This document shows positions 8,801 to 18,234 of a DNA stretch of 42,738 nt, piece after piece. The translations under genes were made by a program, and so were the position numbers. Position 1 is the first letter of the stretch, and the number at the start of each line of letters is the position of its first letter. The DNA is taken from assembly GCA_025062195.1 (NCBI GenBank), contig JANXAS010000010.1, positions 1 through 42,738 of the forward strand. Direction: 5' to 3'. The DNA is from Armatimonadota bacterium (GTDB taxonomy: Bacteria > Armatimonadota > Fervidibacteria > Fervidibacterales > Thermosaccharophagaceae). Below the pieces are notes generated by a model. It was not told the DNA's origin, made no database searches, and was given only the letters and a program-made list of their open reading frames with translations.

Positions 8801-8917
8801 TTATTTGCCTTGTCTTTGTTTGTGCTTTGGATTTTCACAAATTACATAGTATTTCCCTTTTCTTCGGATTATTTGGCACTTATCGCATATGCGCTTTATT
8901 GACGGTCTAACTTTCAT
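8801..8917 (-). CDS. rpmJ: 50S ribosomal protein L36, zinc-binding form
   Basis: A short gene of 38 codons plus stop. The product begins [20 protein letters not shown] and continues with [18 protein letters not shown], the classic L36 sequence. The zinc ligands are C11, C14, C27 and H32. GGAGGG lies 6-7 nt before the ATG. It sits between infA and rpsM, as in most bacteria. This is the C+ (zinc) version; no C- paralogue is in the window. Confidence 0.98.
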   Translation of the reverse strand: MKVRPSIKRICDKCQIIRRKGKYYVICENPKHKQRQGK

Positions 8918-8931
8918 ACAATTCCCTCCGC

Positions 8932-9147
8932 TCACTTCAACCGGTATATTATTCTGCCTCTTTTGGGATCATATGGGGAGATTTCCACTTTCACCCTATC
9001 TCCGGGGACTATACGGATGAAATGAACCCTTATTTTCCCGGAAATATGTGCCAAAATTTCGTGTCCCCCCTCAATTTCAACCCTGAATACCGCATTAGGT
9101 AAGCATTCTTTAACAACTCCTTCAACTTCCAATTTCTCTTTCGGCAT
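8932..9147 (-). CDS. infA: Translation initiation factor IF-1
   Basis: Binds the 30S A-site during initiation. The 71-aa product is an S1-like OB fold with family motifs [24 protein letters not shown] and [15 protein letters not shown] at the C-terminus. The start at 9147 ([10 protein letters not shown]) has AGAGGTG upstream and gives the usual length; an in-frame ATG 24 nt earlier is less likely. It lies 14 nt after map and 14 nt before rpmJ. Confidence 0.97.
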   Translation of the reverse strand: MPKEKLEVEGVVKECLPNAVFRVEIEGGHEILAHISGKIRVHFIRIVPGDRVKVEISPYDPKRGRIIYRLK

Positions 9148-9161
9148 ATCTACACACCTCT

Positions 9162-9980
9162 TTATAAACATTCACTAATACGCCACAAATCATCCTCATC
9201 GTTTGGACCAAGAGTTAATATCATAACTCCATTTTCTGTAATTGCGATTGTGTGCTCAAAATGGGCTGAGTAACTTCCATCCGCCGTTACCACAGTCCAG
9301 CCATCGCTTAGATAAGTTACTTCATGCGTCCCAACATTTATCATCGGCTCTATACATAATGTCATTCCAGAAGTTAAGATAATGTCATCCACCATTTTTG
9401 TAAAATAATGTGGAACTTCTGGCTTTTCGTGGAGTCTTTTCCCAATGCCATGCCCGACCAAATCCCGAACTACATGAAAACCCCTCATTTCAACATAATT
9501 TTGAATTGCAGCACCAATTCTGGAAAGAGGTTTTCCGGGCGAAACCTCATTTATCCCAATCCAAAGAGCATTTAAGGCAGTTTTGACCAAATTTTTGTGA
9601 ATTTCGCTCACCTCCCCAACAGGAACTGTTATTGCAGCATCGGCATGGTATCCATCCCAACATGCAGCTGTATCTAATCCCACAATATCGCCTTCTTTCA
9701 GGGGTCTATCGTTAGGTATTGCATGGACTACCTGCTCATTCACTGCTATGCATGTTGAAGCTGGGTATCCCTTATATCCGAGAAATGATGGGATTGCCCC
9801 ACATTTCCTTATATAATTCTCCGCCAGTTTATCAAGGTAAAGTGGCGTAACTCCGGGGCGGATGGCTGAAGCCATTTCCTTTAACGCCCCGTAAACTATT
9901 GCGCCGGCAATCCGCATCTTTCTGATCTCTTCCCGACCCTTTAAAATTATCCCCTTTTCCTTCCCAAATATTCGGCGCAT
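9162..9980 (-). CDS. map: Methionine aminopeptidase, type I
   Basis: Removes the initiator methionine from nascent proteins. The pita-bread fold metal ligands are visible: D103 (GLDTAA), D114 (YHADAA), a His in [12 protein letters not shown], a Glu in LCIEPMIN and a Glu in AHFEHTIAI; the substrate-binding His is H86 (VVHAIPND). The protein is 272 aa, with about 20 residues before the usual first helix. The ATG at 9980 comes just after the adk stop (TAA then ATG 2 nt on), with AGAGGG upstream. Reading further upstream would invade adk. Confidence 0.97.
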   Translation of the reverse strand: MRRIFGKEKGIILKGREEIRKMRIAGAIVYGALKEMASAIRPGVTPLYLDKLAENYIRKCGAIPSFLGYKGYPASTCIAVNEQVVHAIPNDRPLKEGDIVGLDTAACWDGYHADAAITVPVGEVSEIHKNLVKTALNALWIGINEVSPGKPLSRIGAAIQNYVEMRGFHVVRDLVGHGIGKRLHEKPEVPHYFTKMVDDIILTSGMTLCIEPMINVGTHEVTYLSDGWTVVTADGSYSAHFEHTIAITENGVMILTLGPNDEDDLWRISECL

Positions 9981-9981
9981 T

Positions 9982-10650
9982 TTACGAACCCTCTTGAATA
10001 AACTCAAGGACCTTTTCAATCCTTTGCTCCACCTCTTCAATGCTTCCTGACCCATTTACGAAGTGTAAAAGCCCCTTTTCCGCATAATACACTACAAGAG
10101 GCTTTGTTTGCTCATGATATACTTGCAGTCTCCTTTTAATAACATCTGGTTTATCATCCTCCCTTTGAATCAATTTATTGCCACATAAATCGCAAATTTC
10201 ATCCACTTTTGGGGGATTGTAAACCAGATGATAAACAAAGCCACAACTTTTGCAGATCCTTCTACCCGATAAGCGTTGAATAATTTCGTCCTCACTCACA
10301 TCAATAAAGAAGACAGCGGTCAATGTAAGGTGCATTTGATTTAACAAATTGTCAAGTTCCCTTGCTTGGTTATCCGTCCTTGGGAAACCATCAAGAACAA
10401 AGCCATTCCTTCCAGAACTCGGGACGATTTCTAATCTTGATTTAAGCGCTTCTATAGTGAGATGATCTGGGACAAGTTCACCCCTTTTCAGATACTTCTC
10501 GGCTTCTTTTCCCAACTTAGTCCCATGTTGAATCTCATCACGAAATATATCTCCAGTGGCAAGATGCATTAGATTATGCTTTCGAGCAATGATAGACGCT
10601 TGTGTTCCTTTACCTGAGCCGGGTGGTCCGAGAAAAATGAGATTTATCAT
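9982..10650 (-). CDS. adk: Adenylate kinase with zinc LID
   Basis: Interconverts 2 ADP with ATP plus AMP. The P-loop GPPGSGKGTQ is near residue 8, the AMP-binding region contains ATGDIFRDE, and DGFPRT is at about residue 87. The LID domain carries a four-cysteine zinc knuckle (CKSCG and CDLCG), as in Gram-positive and many thermophilic enzymes. 222 aa. The ATG at 10650 has AAGGTGA 6 nt upstream; that site overlaps the secY stop, so the two are coupled. Gene order secY-adk-map-infA is standard. Confidence 0.98.
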   Translation of the reverse strand: MINLIFLGPPGSGKGTQASIIARKHNLMHLATGDIFRDEIQHGTKLGKEAEKYLKRGELVPDHLTIEALKSRLEIVPSSGRNGFVLDGFPRTDNQARELDNLLNQMHLTLTAVFFIDVSEDEIIQRLSGRRICKSCGFVYHLVYNPPKVDEICDLCGNKLIQREDDKPDVIKRRLQVYHEQTKPLVVYYAEKGLLHFVNGSGSIEEVEQRIEKVLEFIQEGS

Positions 10651-10656
10651 TACCAC

Positions 10657-11997
10657 TCACCTTATCAGCCTCTCATATTGCCGAGATAGCAATTGCGCTT
10701 CAAGTTGTAGCATGGTTTCAAGAGCAACTCCAACAACAATTAGAATGGATGTTCCACCAGCTATATCATACAAAGGCAAACCTGTCCAGTGCGGGACAAG
10801 AAACTCAAGGACAGCAATTATACCGAGGAATGTAGCTCCCCCAAAAGTAATTCTTGTCAATACTCTGTCTATATAGTGCACAGTTGGAGCTCCAGGTCTA
10901 ACGCCGGGAATTACACCTCCCCATTTTCGCAAATTGTCAGCCAAGTCAGATGGATTGAAAACAACAGCTGTATAAAAATATGTGAAAGCGACTACGAGCA
11001 AAAAGTAAAGAAACAAGCCGATATTGCTGCTACCCGGGTAAAAAATTTCTCGTATATGCCCACCAACTGCTCCCATATCAACTTTGCCCAAAAGAGGGAG
11101 TGTTATTTCTGTTCCCGGTCTGAAGATTGGAATCATTGAGGTTAAAGTGCCAGGAAACATAGCCACTGATATAGCGAAGATTATGGGTATAACTCCGGCA
11201 GTATTTACGCGCAGCGGTAAATGGCTTGTTCTACCCATCATTCTTGTTCCAACCATTCTGCGCGTATATTGAACCGGGATTCGCCTTTCACCTTGCTGAA
11301 CAAAGACAATAAACATCACCGTAAGCAAGAAGAATCCTAATAAAATAACTACATTCATCCATTCAACAGAACGAGTTACAAGCAGACCATAAACTTGAGC
11401 AACATCTGTTGGCAAACGCATCATAATACCAGCAAATATTATCAAAGAAACGCCATTTCCAACCCCTCTTTCCGTTATTAATTCGCCCATCCACATCAAT
11501 GCAGCTGTTCCAGCAGCAAGAGTTAAAACTATACGCCAATTATTCAAGTTTAGCAGATGGACATCTCTTATCGCGCCGGTCTGCTGAAAAATGAACAAGA
11601 ATCCCCATGCCTGCAATATGGACGAAATGAGGGTGAGCATCCTTGTTAACTTTGCTATCCTCCGCCTGCCCCACTCGCCTTCCTTTTGCCACTGTTCAAT
11701 TGTCGGTATAGCGACTGCAAGCAGTTGCATTATAATAGACGCATTTATATACGGCATTATGCCCAAAGCAAATATGGAAAATCTTGTAAGAGCGCCTCCG
11801 GAAAAAAGGTTAATTAATTTTAGCAATCCACCACCAAAACCCTGAGCAAAAGCTTCACTTAAAGCTTTTGTATCAACACCTGGAACTGGAACATGTGCCC
11901 CGAATGCATAAACAGCAAACATAGCAAATACAAACAGAACTCTTGCGCGCAAATCAGGCAGCTTTAAAGCTGATTTAACATTTTCAAGCAAACGCAC
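10657..11997 (-). CDS. secY: Preprotein translocase channel SecY
   Basis: Central pore of the Sec translocon in the inner membrane. The 446-aa protein has about ten hydrophobic segments, starting at residue 19 or so. Characteristic stretches are FSGGALTRFSIFALGIMPYI in the plug/TM2 region, LITERGVGNGVSLIIFAGI, and the cytosolic loop QQGERRIPVQYTRRM before a late-TM region with NPSDLADNLRKWGG. It uses a GTG start that overlaps the rplO stop by one base, with GAGGTGAT upstream. It is coupled to rplO and followed by adk. Confidence 0.98.
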   Translation of the reverse strand: MRLLENVKSALKLPDLRARVLFVFAMFAVYAFGAHVPVPGVDTKALSEAFAQGFGGGLLKLINLFSGGALTRFSIFALGIMPYINASIIMQLLAVAIPTIEQWQKEGEWGRRRIAKLTRMLTLISSILQAWGFLFIFQQTGAIRDVHLLNLNNWRIVLTLAAGTAALMWMGELITERGVGNGVSLIIFAGIMMRLPTDVAQVYGLLVTRSVEWMNVVILLGFFLLTVMFIVFVQQGERRIPVQYTRRMVGTRMMGRTSHLPLRVNTAGVIPIIFAISVAMFPGTLTSMIPIFRPGTEITLPLLGKVDMGAVGGHIREIFYPGSSNIGLFLYFLLVVAFTYFYTAVVFNPSDLADNLRKWGGVIPGVRPGAPTVHYIDRVLTRITFGGATFLGIIAVLEFLVPHWTGLPLYDIAGGTSILIVVGVALETMLQLEAQLLSRQYERLIR

Positions 11998-12458
11998 TAT
12001 CTAATCACCTCAACTTTTCCTCCTGCTGCTTCTATTTTACTTTTAGCGGATTTGCTAAAATAGTGAGCTTTAACTATCAATGGTTTGGTTAACTCACCAT
12101 CGCCGAGGATGCGCAATCCATCACCTATTTCATCTATTATTCCTTCTTCTAACAGGAATTGAGGTGTTATTTCAGTATTTTGTGGAAATTGATTGAGCTG
12201 TTTTAGGTTAACAAAAGCATAATTTCTCCGAAATGGTTCCCTTGGCATAGCCTTTTTTGACACCCCTCTCAGCTTTGGCACACGCTTATACAGTGGCGTT
12301 TGACCCCCTTCAAACCATGAAGGGACATTCTCCCTCGCTTTTTGACCTTTTGTGCCACGACCGCATGTTTTACCCTGTCCTGCAGCTATTCCTCTACCAA
12401 CACGCTTACATTTATTTTTTGCACCATGTGCGGGTTTAAGAGAACTTAACTTCAACAC
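11997..12458 (-). CDS. rplO: 50S ribosomal protein L15
   Basis: Late-assembly large-subunit protein. The N-terminal glycine-rich rRNA-binding tail is evident ([20 protein letters not shown]), followed by [14 protein letters not shown]. 153 aa, usual size. The likely start is GTG at 12456-12458 with AAGGAGTGAT upstream; a TTG directly after it is a possible alternative. Its stop overlaps the secY start codon. Confidence 0.97.
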   Translation of the reverse strand: MLKLSSLKPAHGAKNKCKRVGRGIAAGQGKTCGRGTKGQKARENVPSWFEGGQTPLYKRVPKLRGVSKKAMPREPFRRNYAFVNLKQLNQFPQNTEITPQFLLEEGIIDEIGDGLRILGDGELTKPLIVKAHYFSKSAKSKIEAAGGKVEVIR

Positions 12459-12464
12459 AAAACA

Positions 12465-12686
12465 TCACTCCTTGACAGAATTGACTTCCTCAACATCAAG
12501 TAAGTGCTGGATTTTTCTAATCATGCCACGAATACTTGGGTTATTCGGTTTTACAACGACACGATTAATCCTCGTCAACCCAAGTGCTTTCGCTGTCGCT
12601 TTCTGATCCTTCGGATACCCTATCAGGCTCTTCTTCAACCGAAGTTTCAGATATTTTGCTTCCAACTTGTTGCATTGCCAACTCAT
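12465..12686 (-). CDS. rpmD: 50S ribosomal protein L30, start embedded in rpsE
   Basis: The L30 core is clear: [19 protein letters not shown], then [20 protein letters not shown] and an [13 protein letters not shown] end. The 5' part lies inside the 3' end of rpsE in a different frame. Starts considered: ATG 12686 and TTG 12692, both served by AAGGAGG at 12697-12703; and TTG 12665, which gives a more typical L30 N-terminus but has no good site. With ATG 12686 the protein is 73 aa, slightly longer than the usual 60. Every choice leaves an overlap with rpsE of at least 99 nt. Confidence 0.93.
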   Translation of the reverse strand: MSWQCNKLEAKYLKLRLKKSLIGYPKDQKATAKALGLTRINRVVVKPNNPSIRGMIRKIQHLLDVEEVNSVKE

Positions 12687-13218
12687 CCTCAATAAGCCTC
12701 CTTTTTACTTTTGCTGGCATTGGGAGATCTTGAACCCTAATCCCACGCATTTCTGCCACTTCCATTGGGGAGCGCAATTGCTTTAAAGCCATGATAGTTG
12801 CCCACACAGTGTTAACTTTATTTCTTGAGCCAAAAGTCTTTGTTAACACATTTTTAACCCCTAAAACATCCATAACTGCTCTCACTGGACCGCTTGCAAT
12901 AACTCCTGTCCCAGCACCTGCCGGTTTCAAAAGCACACGAGTTGTGCAAGCTTTTCCGACAACTTCATGGGGAATTGTATCCCCAACCAATGGAACTTCA
13001 ATCATATCTTTACACGCCCTCTCGTAAGCCTTCCTAACTGCTTCTGGAACCGTTAACGCCTTTCCAATTGCTGCTCCGACCTTTCCTTTTCCATCCCCAA
13101 TCACCACGAGCGCACGAAATGAGAGCCTTTTACCCCCCTTATGTGTCTTTGAAACACGCCTTATTTCAATTACTCTTTCCTCATATTGCACCTGGCGCTC
13201 TTCCATTTGCAAATCCAT
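12565..13218 (-). CDS. rpsE: 30S ribosomal protein S5 with C-terminal tail overlapping rpmD
   Basis: Decoding-fidelity protein at the mRNA entry side. The conserved double-stranded RNA-binding and S5-C domains run from about residue 14 to 170 ([55 protein letters not shown]). The family usually ends soon after this, near 165-175 residues. Here the frame stays open for about 45 more codons across the start of rpmD, giving an acidic, Ser/Glu/Asp-rich tail that ends STWVDED. Total 217 aa. GGGGAGAG precedes the ATG. The overlap is described in the findings. Confidence 0.96.
   Translation of the reverse strand: MDLQMEERQVQYEERVIEIRRVSKTHKGGKRLSFRALVVIGDGKGKVGAAIGKALTVPEAVRKAYERACKDMIEVPLVGDTIPHEVVGKACTTRVLLKPAGAGTGVIASGPVRAVMDVLGVKNVLTKTFGSRNKVNTVWATIMALKQLRSPMEVAEMRGIRVQDLPMPAKVKRRLIEDELAMQQVGSKISETSVEEEPDRVSEGSESDSESTWVDED
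12697..12706 (-). promoter_or_regulatory. rpmD: Shine-Dalgarno for rpmD inside rpsE
   Basis: The minus strand reads AAAAAGGAGG here, a near-perfect anti-16S match, within the rpsE codons for Val-Lys-Arg-Arg. The in-frame rpmD starts TTG (12692) and ATG (12686) follow 4 and 10 nt later. It supports initiation of L30 within the S5 coding region. Confidence 0.7.
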
Positions 13219-13236
13219 TGTTTTCTCTCCCCTTTA

Positions 13237-13608
13237 CTAAAATTCTATTCCCTCGCTTCTTACGGCATCAGCAAGCGCTTTAACACGACCATGATACGCA
13301 TGCCCACCCCTGTCAAATACAACCCTTTTTATACCTTTCTCTAAGGCTCTTTTGGCTATAAGTTGTCCAACAAGCTTTGCAGCTTCCACATTTCCACCAT
13401 GCTTAATCTTGCCTGCTATTTCTTTATCAAGTGTTGAGGCTGAAACAATGGTATGCCCTGCCAAGTCATCAATCATCTGGGCATAAATGTGGTTTAAGCT
13501 CCCAAAAACTGCTAATCTTGGTCTTTCAGGTGTTCCAAAGATTTTTTTCCGTATACGCCAATGCCTTCTTCTCCTTCGCTCTGACCTTGTTTTATATTTG
13601 ACTGCCAT
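13237..13608 (-). CDS. rplR: 50S ribosomal protein L18
   Basis: 5S rRNA-binding protein of the central protuberance. Family features are [20 protein letters not shown] at the N-terminus, then [17 protein letters not shown], and [19 protein letters not shown] at the C-terminus. 123 aa, normal. AGAGGTGTTAAGG precedes the ATG. It lies between rplF and rpsE as in the standard spc operon. Confidence 0.98.
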   Translation of the reverse strand: MAVKYKTRSERRRRRHWRIRKKIFGTPERPRLAVFGSLNHIYAQMIDDLAGHTIVSASTLDKEIAGKIKHGGNVEAAKLVGQLIAKRALEKGIKRVVFDRGGHAYHGRVKALADAVRSEGIEF

Positions 13609-13622
13609 TCCCTTAACACCTC

Positions 13623-14198
13623 TTACTTACCTCTTGCTTGTTTGCCTGGCTTTAAGCGAACAATTTCATCAGCATATCTTATACCTTTACCTTTGTATGG
13701 TTCAACTTTTCGCAACATCCTTATTTTTGCAGCAACATCACCCACAAGTTGCTTATCTATACCATTCACGGCTATTCTTGCCGAAAGATACTGGTTTTGC
13801 TGCGTTGGAGTGAAGGTTTCAACCTCAAAGCGTATTCCCTCCGGAGCCTCAAATACGACTGGATGTGAAAAACCAAGATATAACCTCAACTTATTTGGGC
13901 TAATTAATTCAACCTTATAACCCATTCCCCTAACCTCAAGCAATTTCCGAAAGCCCTTTGTCACACCTTCAATCATATTGGCTATCAAAGTTCTTGTTAA
14001 CCCATGCAATGACTTGTGGAAACGGCTATCAGAAGGGCGCTCAACTATTATTTGGCTATCATCTTTGCGAATTATCATATCCAAATGAAAACTTTGCTCA
14101 ATTTTTCCCCTCGGACCTTCAACAGTTATCTTGTTTCCGTCTATTTGCACCGTTACCTCTTTAGGTATAGGTATCGGTTTCCTCCCAATTCTTGACAT
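13623..14198 (-). CDS. rplF: 50S ribosomal protein L6
   Basis: Located near the GTPase-associated centre. It begins [18 protein letters not shown] with the first L6 repeat, and has the second repeat ending in [19 protein letters not shown], the family signature before a basic tail. 191 aa, slightly longer than the usual 178-180 because of its C-terminal end. GGAGGGAT precedes the ATG. Confidence 0.98.
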   Translation of the reverse strand: MSRIGRKPIPIPKEVTVQIDGNKITVEGPRGKIEQSFHLDMIIRKDDSQIIVERPSDSRFHKSLHGLTRTLIANMIEGVTKGFRKLLEVRGMGYKVELISPNKLRLYLGFSHPVVFEAPEGIRFEVETFTPTQQNQYLSARIAVNGIDKQLVGDVAAKIRMLRKVEPYKGKGIRYADEIVRLKPGKQARGK

Positions 14199-14216
14199 TT
14201 TTATCCCTCCATTACA

Positions 14217-14615
14217 TCACCATACGTATGCCAAAACTTCACCGCCGATTTTCTTCCTGCGTGCCTCTATATCGGACATTATTCCCTGGGAAGTTGAGAG
14301 TATAGCAATTCCCAAGCCATCTTGCACCCTTGGTATTTCATTAGCTTTCACATAAACTCGCCTTCCTGGCTTACTTACCCGCTTTATGCCAGTTATAACT
14401 GGTTTTTTCCCATCAATATAGCGAAGATATATAATCAGGATGCCCTGCTTTTTATCCCGGACAAGCTTGTAATCAGAAATATAACCATTTTCCCTCAAAA
14501 CTCTCGCAATTTCCCTCTTAACATTTGACGCAGGTATTCTCACCCTGCTTAACTTCGCTCGAGATGCATTTTTAATTTGAACCAACATATCAGCAATAGG
14601 ATCAGTAACAGCCAT
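14217..14615 (-). CDS. rpsH: 30S ribosomal protein S8
   Basis: Binds the central domain of 16S rRNA and in many bacteria represses spc-operon translation. It begins MAVTDPIADMLVQIKNASRA and ends with a conserved STSQGIMSDIEARRKKIGGE segment. 132 aa, usual length. GAGGTGAG lies about 9-11 nt before the ATG, slightly far but the only reasonable start. Confidence 0.98.
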   Translation of the reverse strand: MAVTDPIADMLVQIKNASRAKLSRVRIPASNVKREIARVLRENGYISDYKLVRDKKQGILIIYLRYIDGKKPVITGIKRVSKPGRRVYVKANEIPRVQDGLGIAILSTSQGIMSDIEARRKKIGGEVLAYVW

Positions 14616-14642
14616 TTCAACAACTCACCTCATTTCCTTATT

Positions 14643-14828
14643 TTACCAGCTTGCCTTCTTTACCCCAGGTATTAGACCTTGACTTGCAAGTTCTCTAAGG
14701 CATATCCTGCAGAGCCCAAACTTACGAAAGTAAGCCCTCGCACGCCCACATCTCTTGCAGCGATTAACCTTTCTAACCTTGAACTTGGGTTCCTTTTGAG
14801 CCTTAACAAGATGTGCTTTTCTGGGCAT
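14643..14828 (-). CDS. rpsN: 30S ribosomal protein S14, zinc type
   Basis: Short 61-aa S14 of the zinc (type Z) class, with CKRCG and CRIC as the zinc-binding pairs. The last residues, [11 protein letters not shown], match the family end. The ATG at 14828 gives the exact length of the class; another ATG directly before it is possible. AAAGGTGA, which includes the rplE stop codon, serves as the ribosome-binding site, so it is coupled to rplE. Confidence 0.97.
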   Translation of the reverse strand: MPRKAHLVKAQKEPKFKVRKVNRCKRCGRARAYFRKFGLCRICLRELASQGLIPGVKKASW

Positions 14829-14833
14829 CATTA

Positions 14834-15400
14834 TCACCTTTTACCATCATTTCGGAATGGCATACCGAGAGCCTTCAATAGCGCAAGCGCTTCCTCGTCT
14901 GTTTCTGCACTCGTAACTATAGTTACATTCATGCCTCTAACTTTCCCGATATCATCATAACTCAATTCCGGAAAAATCAATTGCTCCTCAATTCCTAAGT
15001 TATAGTTGCCATGCCCATCAAATGCATCTGTAGGTAGCCCTTTAAAATCACGAATCCTTGGCAATGCTGCATTAATTAATCTGTCAAGGAATTCCCACAT
15101 TCTTGCTCGTCTCAATGTTACAACGCAACCAACGGTTTGACCCCTCCTCAACTTAAACCCAGCAATTGACCGTTTCGCTCTCCTTACTGCCGGTTTCTGC
15201 CCAGTTATCATTGCCAACTCTTTCATTGCATAATCCAAATGCTTCGCATCGTCCTTCGCATCTCCCACACCAACATTGACCACTACTTTAATCGGCTTTG
15301 GCACCTGCATGACATTTTTATAGCCAAATTGCTTCATCAAGATGGGCACAACCTCATTTTCCCATTTTTCTCTTAATCTTGGCTTATACCCGCCACGCAT
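14834..15400 (-). CDS. rplE: 50S ribosomal protein L5
   Basis: Binds 5S rRNA and contacts P-site tRNA. Recognisable segments are [59 protein letters not shown] and [16 protein letters not shown]. The ATG at 15400 has GAGGAG about 10 nt upstream and gives 188 aa. An ATG at 15421 overlaps the rplX stop (ATGATGA) but has no clear site; both are possible. Confidence 0.97.
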   Translation of the reverse strand: MRGGYKPRLREKWENEVVPILMKQFGYKNVMQVPKPIKVVVNVGVGDAKDDAKHLDYAMKELAMITGQKPAVRRAKRSIAGFKLRRGQTVGCVVTLRRARMWEFLDRLINAALPRIRDFKGLPTDAFDGHGNYNLGIEEQLIFPELSYDDIGKVRGMNVTIVTSAETDEEALALLKALGMPFRNDGKR

Positions 15401-15417
15401 TTCAAATCCACTCCTCA

Positions 15418-15750
15418 TCATTCATCAATTAGCTCACCACATTTTTTACATGCTCTAACCTTCCTTCCATCAACGGTAAAAGTCTTTTTAATGCGAATTG
15501 GGCGATCACAGTGCGGACAAATAAGCATAACTTTGCACCTTGGTATTGGCATAGGAACCTGGATTCTTCCGCTCTGAACCTGTAAAGTCCTTGACCTTTG
15601 AAAGCGTTGATGTTTCCATCTCAAGTTAACGCCTTCAACAACTACCTTGCCTTCTCTCGGCATCGTTTTTATTACCCTGCCTCTTTTGCCCTTATCAATT
15701 CCTGAAATTACAACAACAGTATCGCCAGTTTTTATACCCAAACTTGGCAT
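15418..15750 (-). CDS. rplX: 50S ribosomal protein L24 with zinc-ribbon-like end
   Basis: Assembly initiator protein with an N-terminal KOW motif ([20 protein letters not shown]). The C-terminal third has paired cysteines, CPHC and CKKC, about 25 residues apart, a putative zinc ribbon seen in many bacterial L24 proteins. 110 aa. It is followed by rplE with overlapping or closely spaced signals. Confidence 0.97.
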   Translation of the reverse strand: MPSLGIKTGDTVVVISGIDKGKRGRVIKTMPREGKVVVEGVNLRWKHQRFQRSRTLQVQSGRIQVPMPIPRCKVMLICPHCDRPIRIKKTFTVDGRKVRACKKCGELIDE

Positions 15751-15762
15751 TTTAATTCCACC

Positions 15763-16128
15763 TCACACAACTTCTGGGGCAAGCGATATTATCTTCAAAA
15801 ACTCCTTCCTTAGTTCCCTTGCAACAGGTCCAAATACCCTTGTTCCAATCGGGTTGTTCTGATGGTCTATTATAACAGCTGCATTTTCGTCAAATCGCAA
15901 ATATGAGCCGTCTGGACGCCTAATCCCATATTTGGTTCTAACAATTACAGCTTTCACCACATCACCTTTTGAAATTGTAGTTCCGGGGACAGCATCTTTA
16001 ACCGAAGCAACAATGACATCGCCAATGTTGCCGCACCTTACACTCCCGCCCTTTAGAACCCTGATACACATTATCTCTCTTGCTCCCGAATTATCCGCTA
16101 CTTTTAGCCTTGTTTGTGGCATTATCAT
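15763..16128 (-). CDS. rplN: 50S ribosomal protein L14
   Basis: Forms inter-subunit bridges with 16S rRNA. It begins with the family [20 protein letters not shown] segment and contains [20 protein letters not shown] and the [13 protein letters not shown] signature. 121 aa, exact family size. AGGAG lies about 10 nt before the first ATG. Its upstream neighbour is the EF-G paralogue rather than rpsQ, an unusual interruption of the spc operon. Confidence 0.98.
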   Translation of the reverse strand: MIMPQTRLKVADNSGAREIMCIRVLKGGSVRCGNIGDVIVASVKDAVPGTTISKGDVVKAVIVRTKYGIRRPDGSYLRFDENAAVIIDHQNNPIGTRVFGPVARELRKEFLKIISLAPEVV

Positions 16129-16150
16129 GAAATATCAACTCCTATCACTT

Positions 16151-18229
16151 CTAATCACTTGTCTTTTTTCTTGCTTCTGCGATTATTTTTTCCGCTAAGT
16201 GTGTTGGAACTTCCTCATAATGTGAAAACCTCATCGTATACTGGCCACGACCCCTTGTCAACGACCTTAATGTAGTTGCATACCGTTGCATCTCAGCAAG
16301 AGGAACTAATGCGTGTATTTTTTGCATTCCATTTATAGACTCCATCCCGAGTATCTTTCCCCTTTTTCCGTTTAAATCACCGATTATATCCCCCATGTTC
16401 TCTTCTGGCACTATTATCTCAACTTCCATAATCGGCTCAAGTAAGTAGGGCTCACACTGTGCCATTGCATTACGAAATGCAATAATCCCAGCATTTTTAA
16501 AAGCTATATCGGATGAATCAACCTCGTGATGCTTACCATCAAACAATGTAACTTTCACATCCACAACCGGATAACCGGCAAGAACACCTTGTTGCATCGC
16601 CTCAATGACCCCTTTTTCAACCGATGGTATAAATTTGCTCGGTATTACACCACCGACTATCGCATCAACAAACTCATACCCTTCTCCACGCTCAAGCGGC
16701 TCCACTTCAAGCCATACCACACCATATTGCCCTCTTCCACCAGTTTGGCGAATGTATCTTCCCTCGCTTCTTCCCTTCTTTCGGATAGTTTCTTTGTATG
16801 GTATTTTAGGCAAAGTGACCTCAACATCGGCGCCAAATTTTCGCTTTAAGCGCTCAACGGCAACCTCAAGGTGTAGGTCGCCCAACCCTGCAATTATCGT
16901 TTCTCCAGTCTCATTGTTCCTATACCATTTAAACGATCCATCCTCTTCTTGCAGTCTTTGTAGCCCACTTAAAAGTTTATCTTCATCGCCCCTTGTTTTT
17001 GGATGAATCGCCATTTCCATTACTGGTGTTGGGAATTCTATCGGCGGCAAAAGCAGCGGGCGAGTTTCGTCACAGAGTGTATGACCAGTGCGGGTAACCT
17101 CCAATTTAGCAACTGCTCCTATTTGCCCTGCACGAACTATCCCAACCGACTCAATATTTTTGCCCTGAGGGATGAAGAGTTGCCCTATACGCTCACGCCT
17201 ACCCTCATTTGCGTTAAATACGACAGAATCTGAGGATATTGTCCCAGAAAACACGCAAAAGTAATTAATGCGCCCAACATATGGATCAGTTACAGTTTTG
17301 AAAACCAATGCTGCAAGCGGTTCATTTTGATTCGGAGTTAATCTAATTACTTCACCATCCCCAGGCGCCTTAGCTTCAATTGCGGGGCGCATAGCAGGTG
17401 AAGGGACAAAGTCAACAATGTAGTCAAGAAGGAGAGAAATCCCAACACAATTTGAGCTTGAACCGCATAAAACAGGCACTGCCGAACCCGATGAGATAAC
17501 ATCTAAAAGACCTTGCTTAATTTCCGCATCACTCAACTCTTGTCCTTCAATATACTTTTCAAGCAGCTCATCGCTGCTTTCCGCGGCGACTTCGACAATC
17601 TGCTCCCGATGTTTTGCGACCTTTTCCGAAATTTCTTCCGGAATTTCGCACTCAATCGGCTCCCCACGCTCGGTAAAAGTGAATGCTTTCTGAGAGATAA
17701 TATCAACAACACCATTAAACTTGGATCTCTCCCCAATCGGCAAAGTGAGCAAAATGAGCCTTGTTTTAAGCCTTTCTTTAGCCTGTGATAACAGGCTTTC
17801 AAAATCAGCCCTCTCACTGTCCAGTTTTGTAACAAAGACTAATCTCGCAAGCCCATATTCACGCGCTTTAACCCACAACCTTTCTGCTTGGAACTCAACA
17901 CTACCGCTTGCATCCAAAACGAGAACAGCTCCATCCACAACGCGCAATGCCGCATAAGCATCTCCGACAAAGTCAATACCACCTGGTGTGTCAATTATGT
18001 TAATTAAGCAACCACGCCAATTGCAATATCCAACAGCAAGATTTATGCTATGTTGCCTCTGTTTTTCATCCTCCTCGTAATCAAAGACGCTTGTTCCCCT
18101 CTCAACTTTGCCTTGCCTATCAACCATTTTAGCAACCCACAATATAGCATCTGCCAACGAAGTTTTTCCCGAGCCACCTTGACCAATTAAAGCTATGTTT
18201 CTTATTGCCTCAGGTTCTATTAATTCCAT
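16151..18229 (-). CDS. EF-G paralogue (EF-G-2 type translational GTPase) inside the spc operon
   Basis: A 692-aa protein with the five EF-G domains. G1 is GQGGSGKTSL, not the [10 protein letters not shown] of canonical EF-G. G3 reads DTPGGIDF, so the catalytic His of DTPGH is Gly. G4 reads VTKLD, with Thr in place of the NKxD Asn. Domain IV and V stretches are well kept ([39 protein letters not shown]). From memory, Thermus thermophilus EF-G-2 has the same TKLD and also lacks the G3 His, so this is that family rather than a decayed fusA. Its function is uncertain: ribosome-stimulated GTPase, translocation or recycling under special conditions. The ATG at 18229 has GAGGTGA upstream overlapping the rpsQ stop, so it is coupled to rpsQ; rplN follows after 22 nt. 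Confidence 0.9.
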   Translation of the reverse strand: MELIEPEAIRNIALIGQGGSGKTSLADAILWVAKMVDRQGKVERGTSVFDYEEDEKQRQHSINLAVGYCNWRGCLINIIDTPGGIDFVGDAYAALRVVDGAVLVLDASGSVEFQAERLWVKAREYGLARLVFVTKLDSERADFESLLSQAKERLKTRLILLTLPIGERSKFNGVVDIISQKAFTFTERGEPIECEIPEEISEKVAKHREQIVEVAAESSDELLEKYIEGQELSDAEIKQGLLDVISSGSAVPVLCGSSSNCVGISLLLDYIVDFVPSPAMRPAIEAKAPGDGEVIRLTPNQNEPLAALVFKTVTDPYVGRINYFCVFSGTISSDSVVFNANEGRRERIGQLFIPQGKNIESVGIVRAGQIGAVAKLEVTRTGHTLCDETRPLLLPPIEFPTPVMEMAIHPKTRGDEDKLLSGLQRLQEEDGSFKWYRNNETGETIIAGLGDLHLEVAVERLKRKFGADVEVTLPKIPYKETIRKKGRSEGRYIRQTGGRGQYGVVWLEVEPLERGEGYEFVDAIVGGVIPSKFIPSVEKGVIEAMQQGVLAGYPVVDVKVTLFDGKHHEVDSSDIAFKNAGIIAFRNAMAQCEPYLLEPIMEVEIIVPEENMGDIIGDLNGKRGKILGMESINGMQKIHALVPLAEMQRYATTLRSLTRGRGQYTMRFSHYEEVPTHLAEKIIAEARKKTSD

Positions 18230-18234
18230 CTCTT

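Noticed and set aside
16151-18229. EF-G paralogue as a tetracycline ribosomal-protection protein
   Set aside because: The G motifs and the domain IV/V sequence fit the EF-G-2 family, and the operon context is housekeeping rather than resistance.
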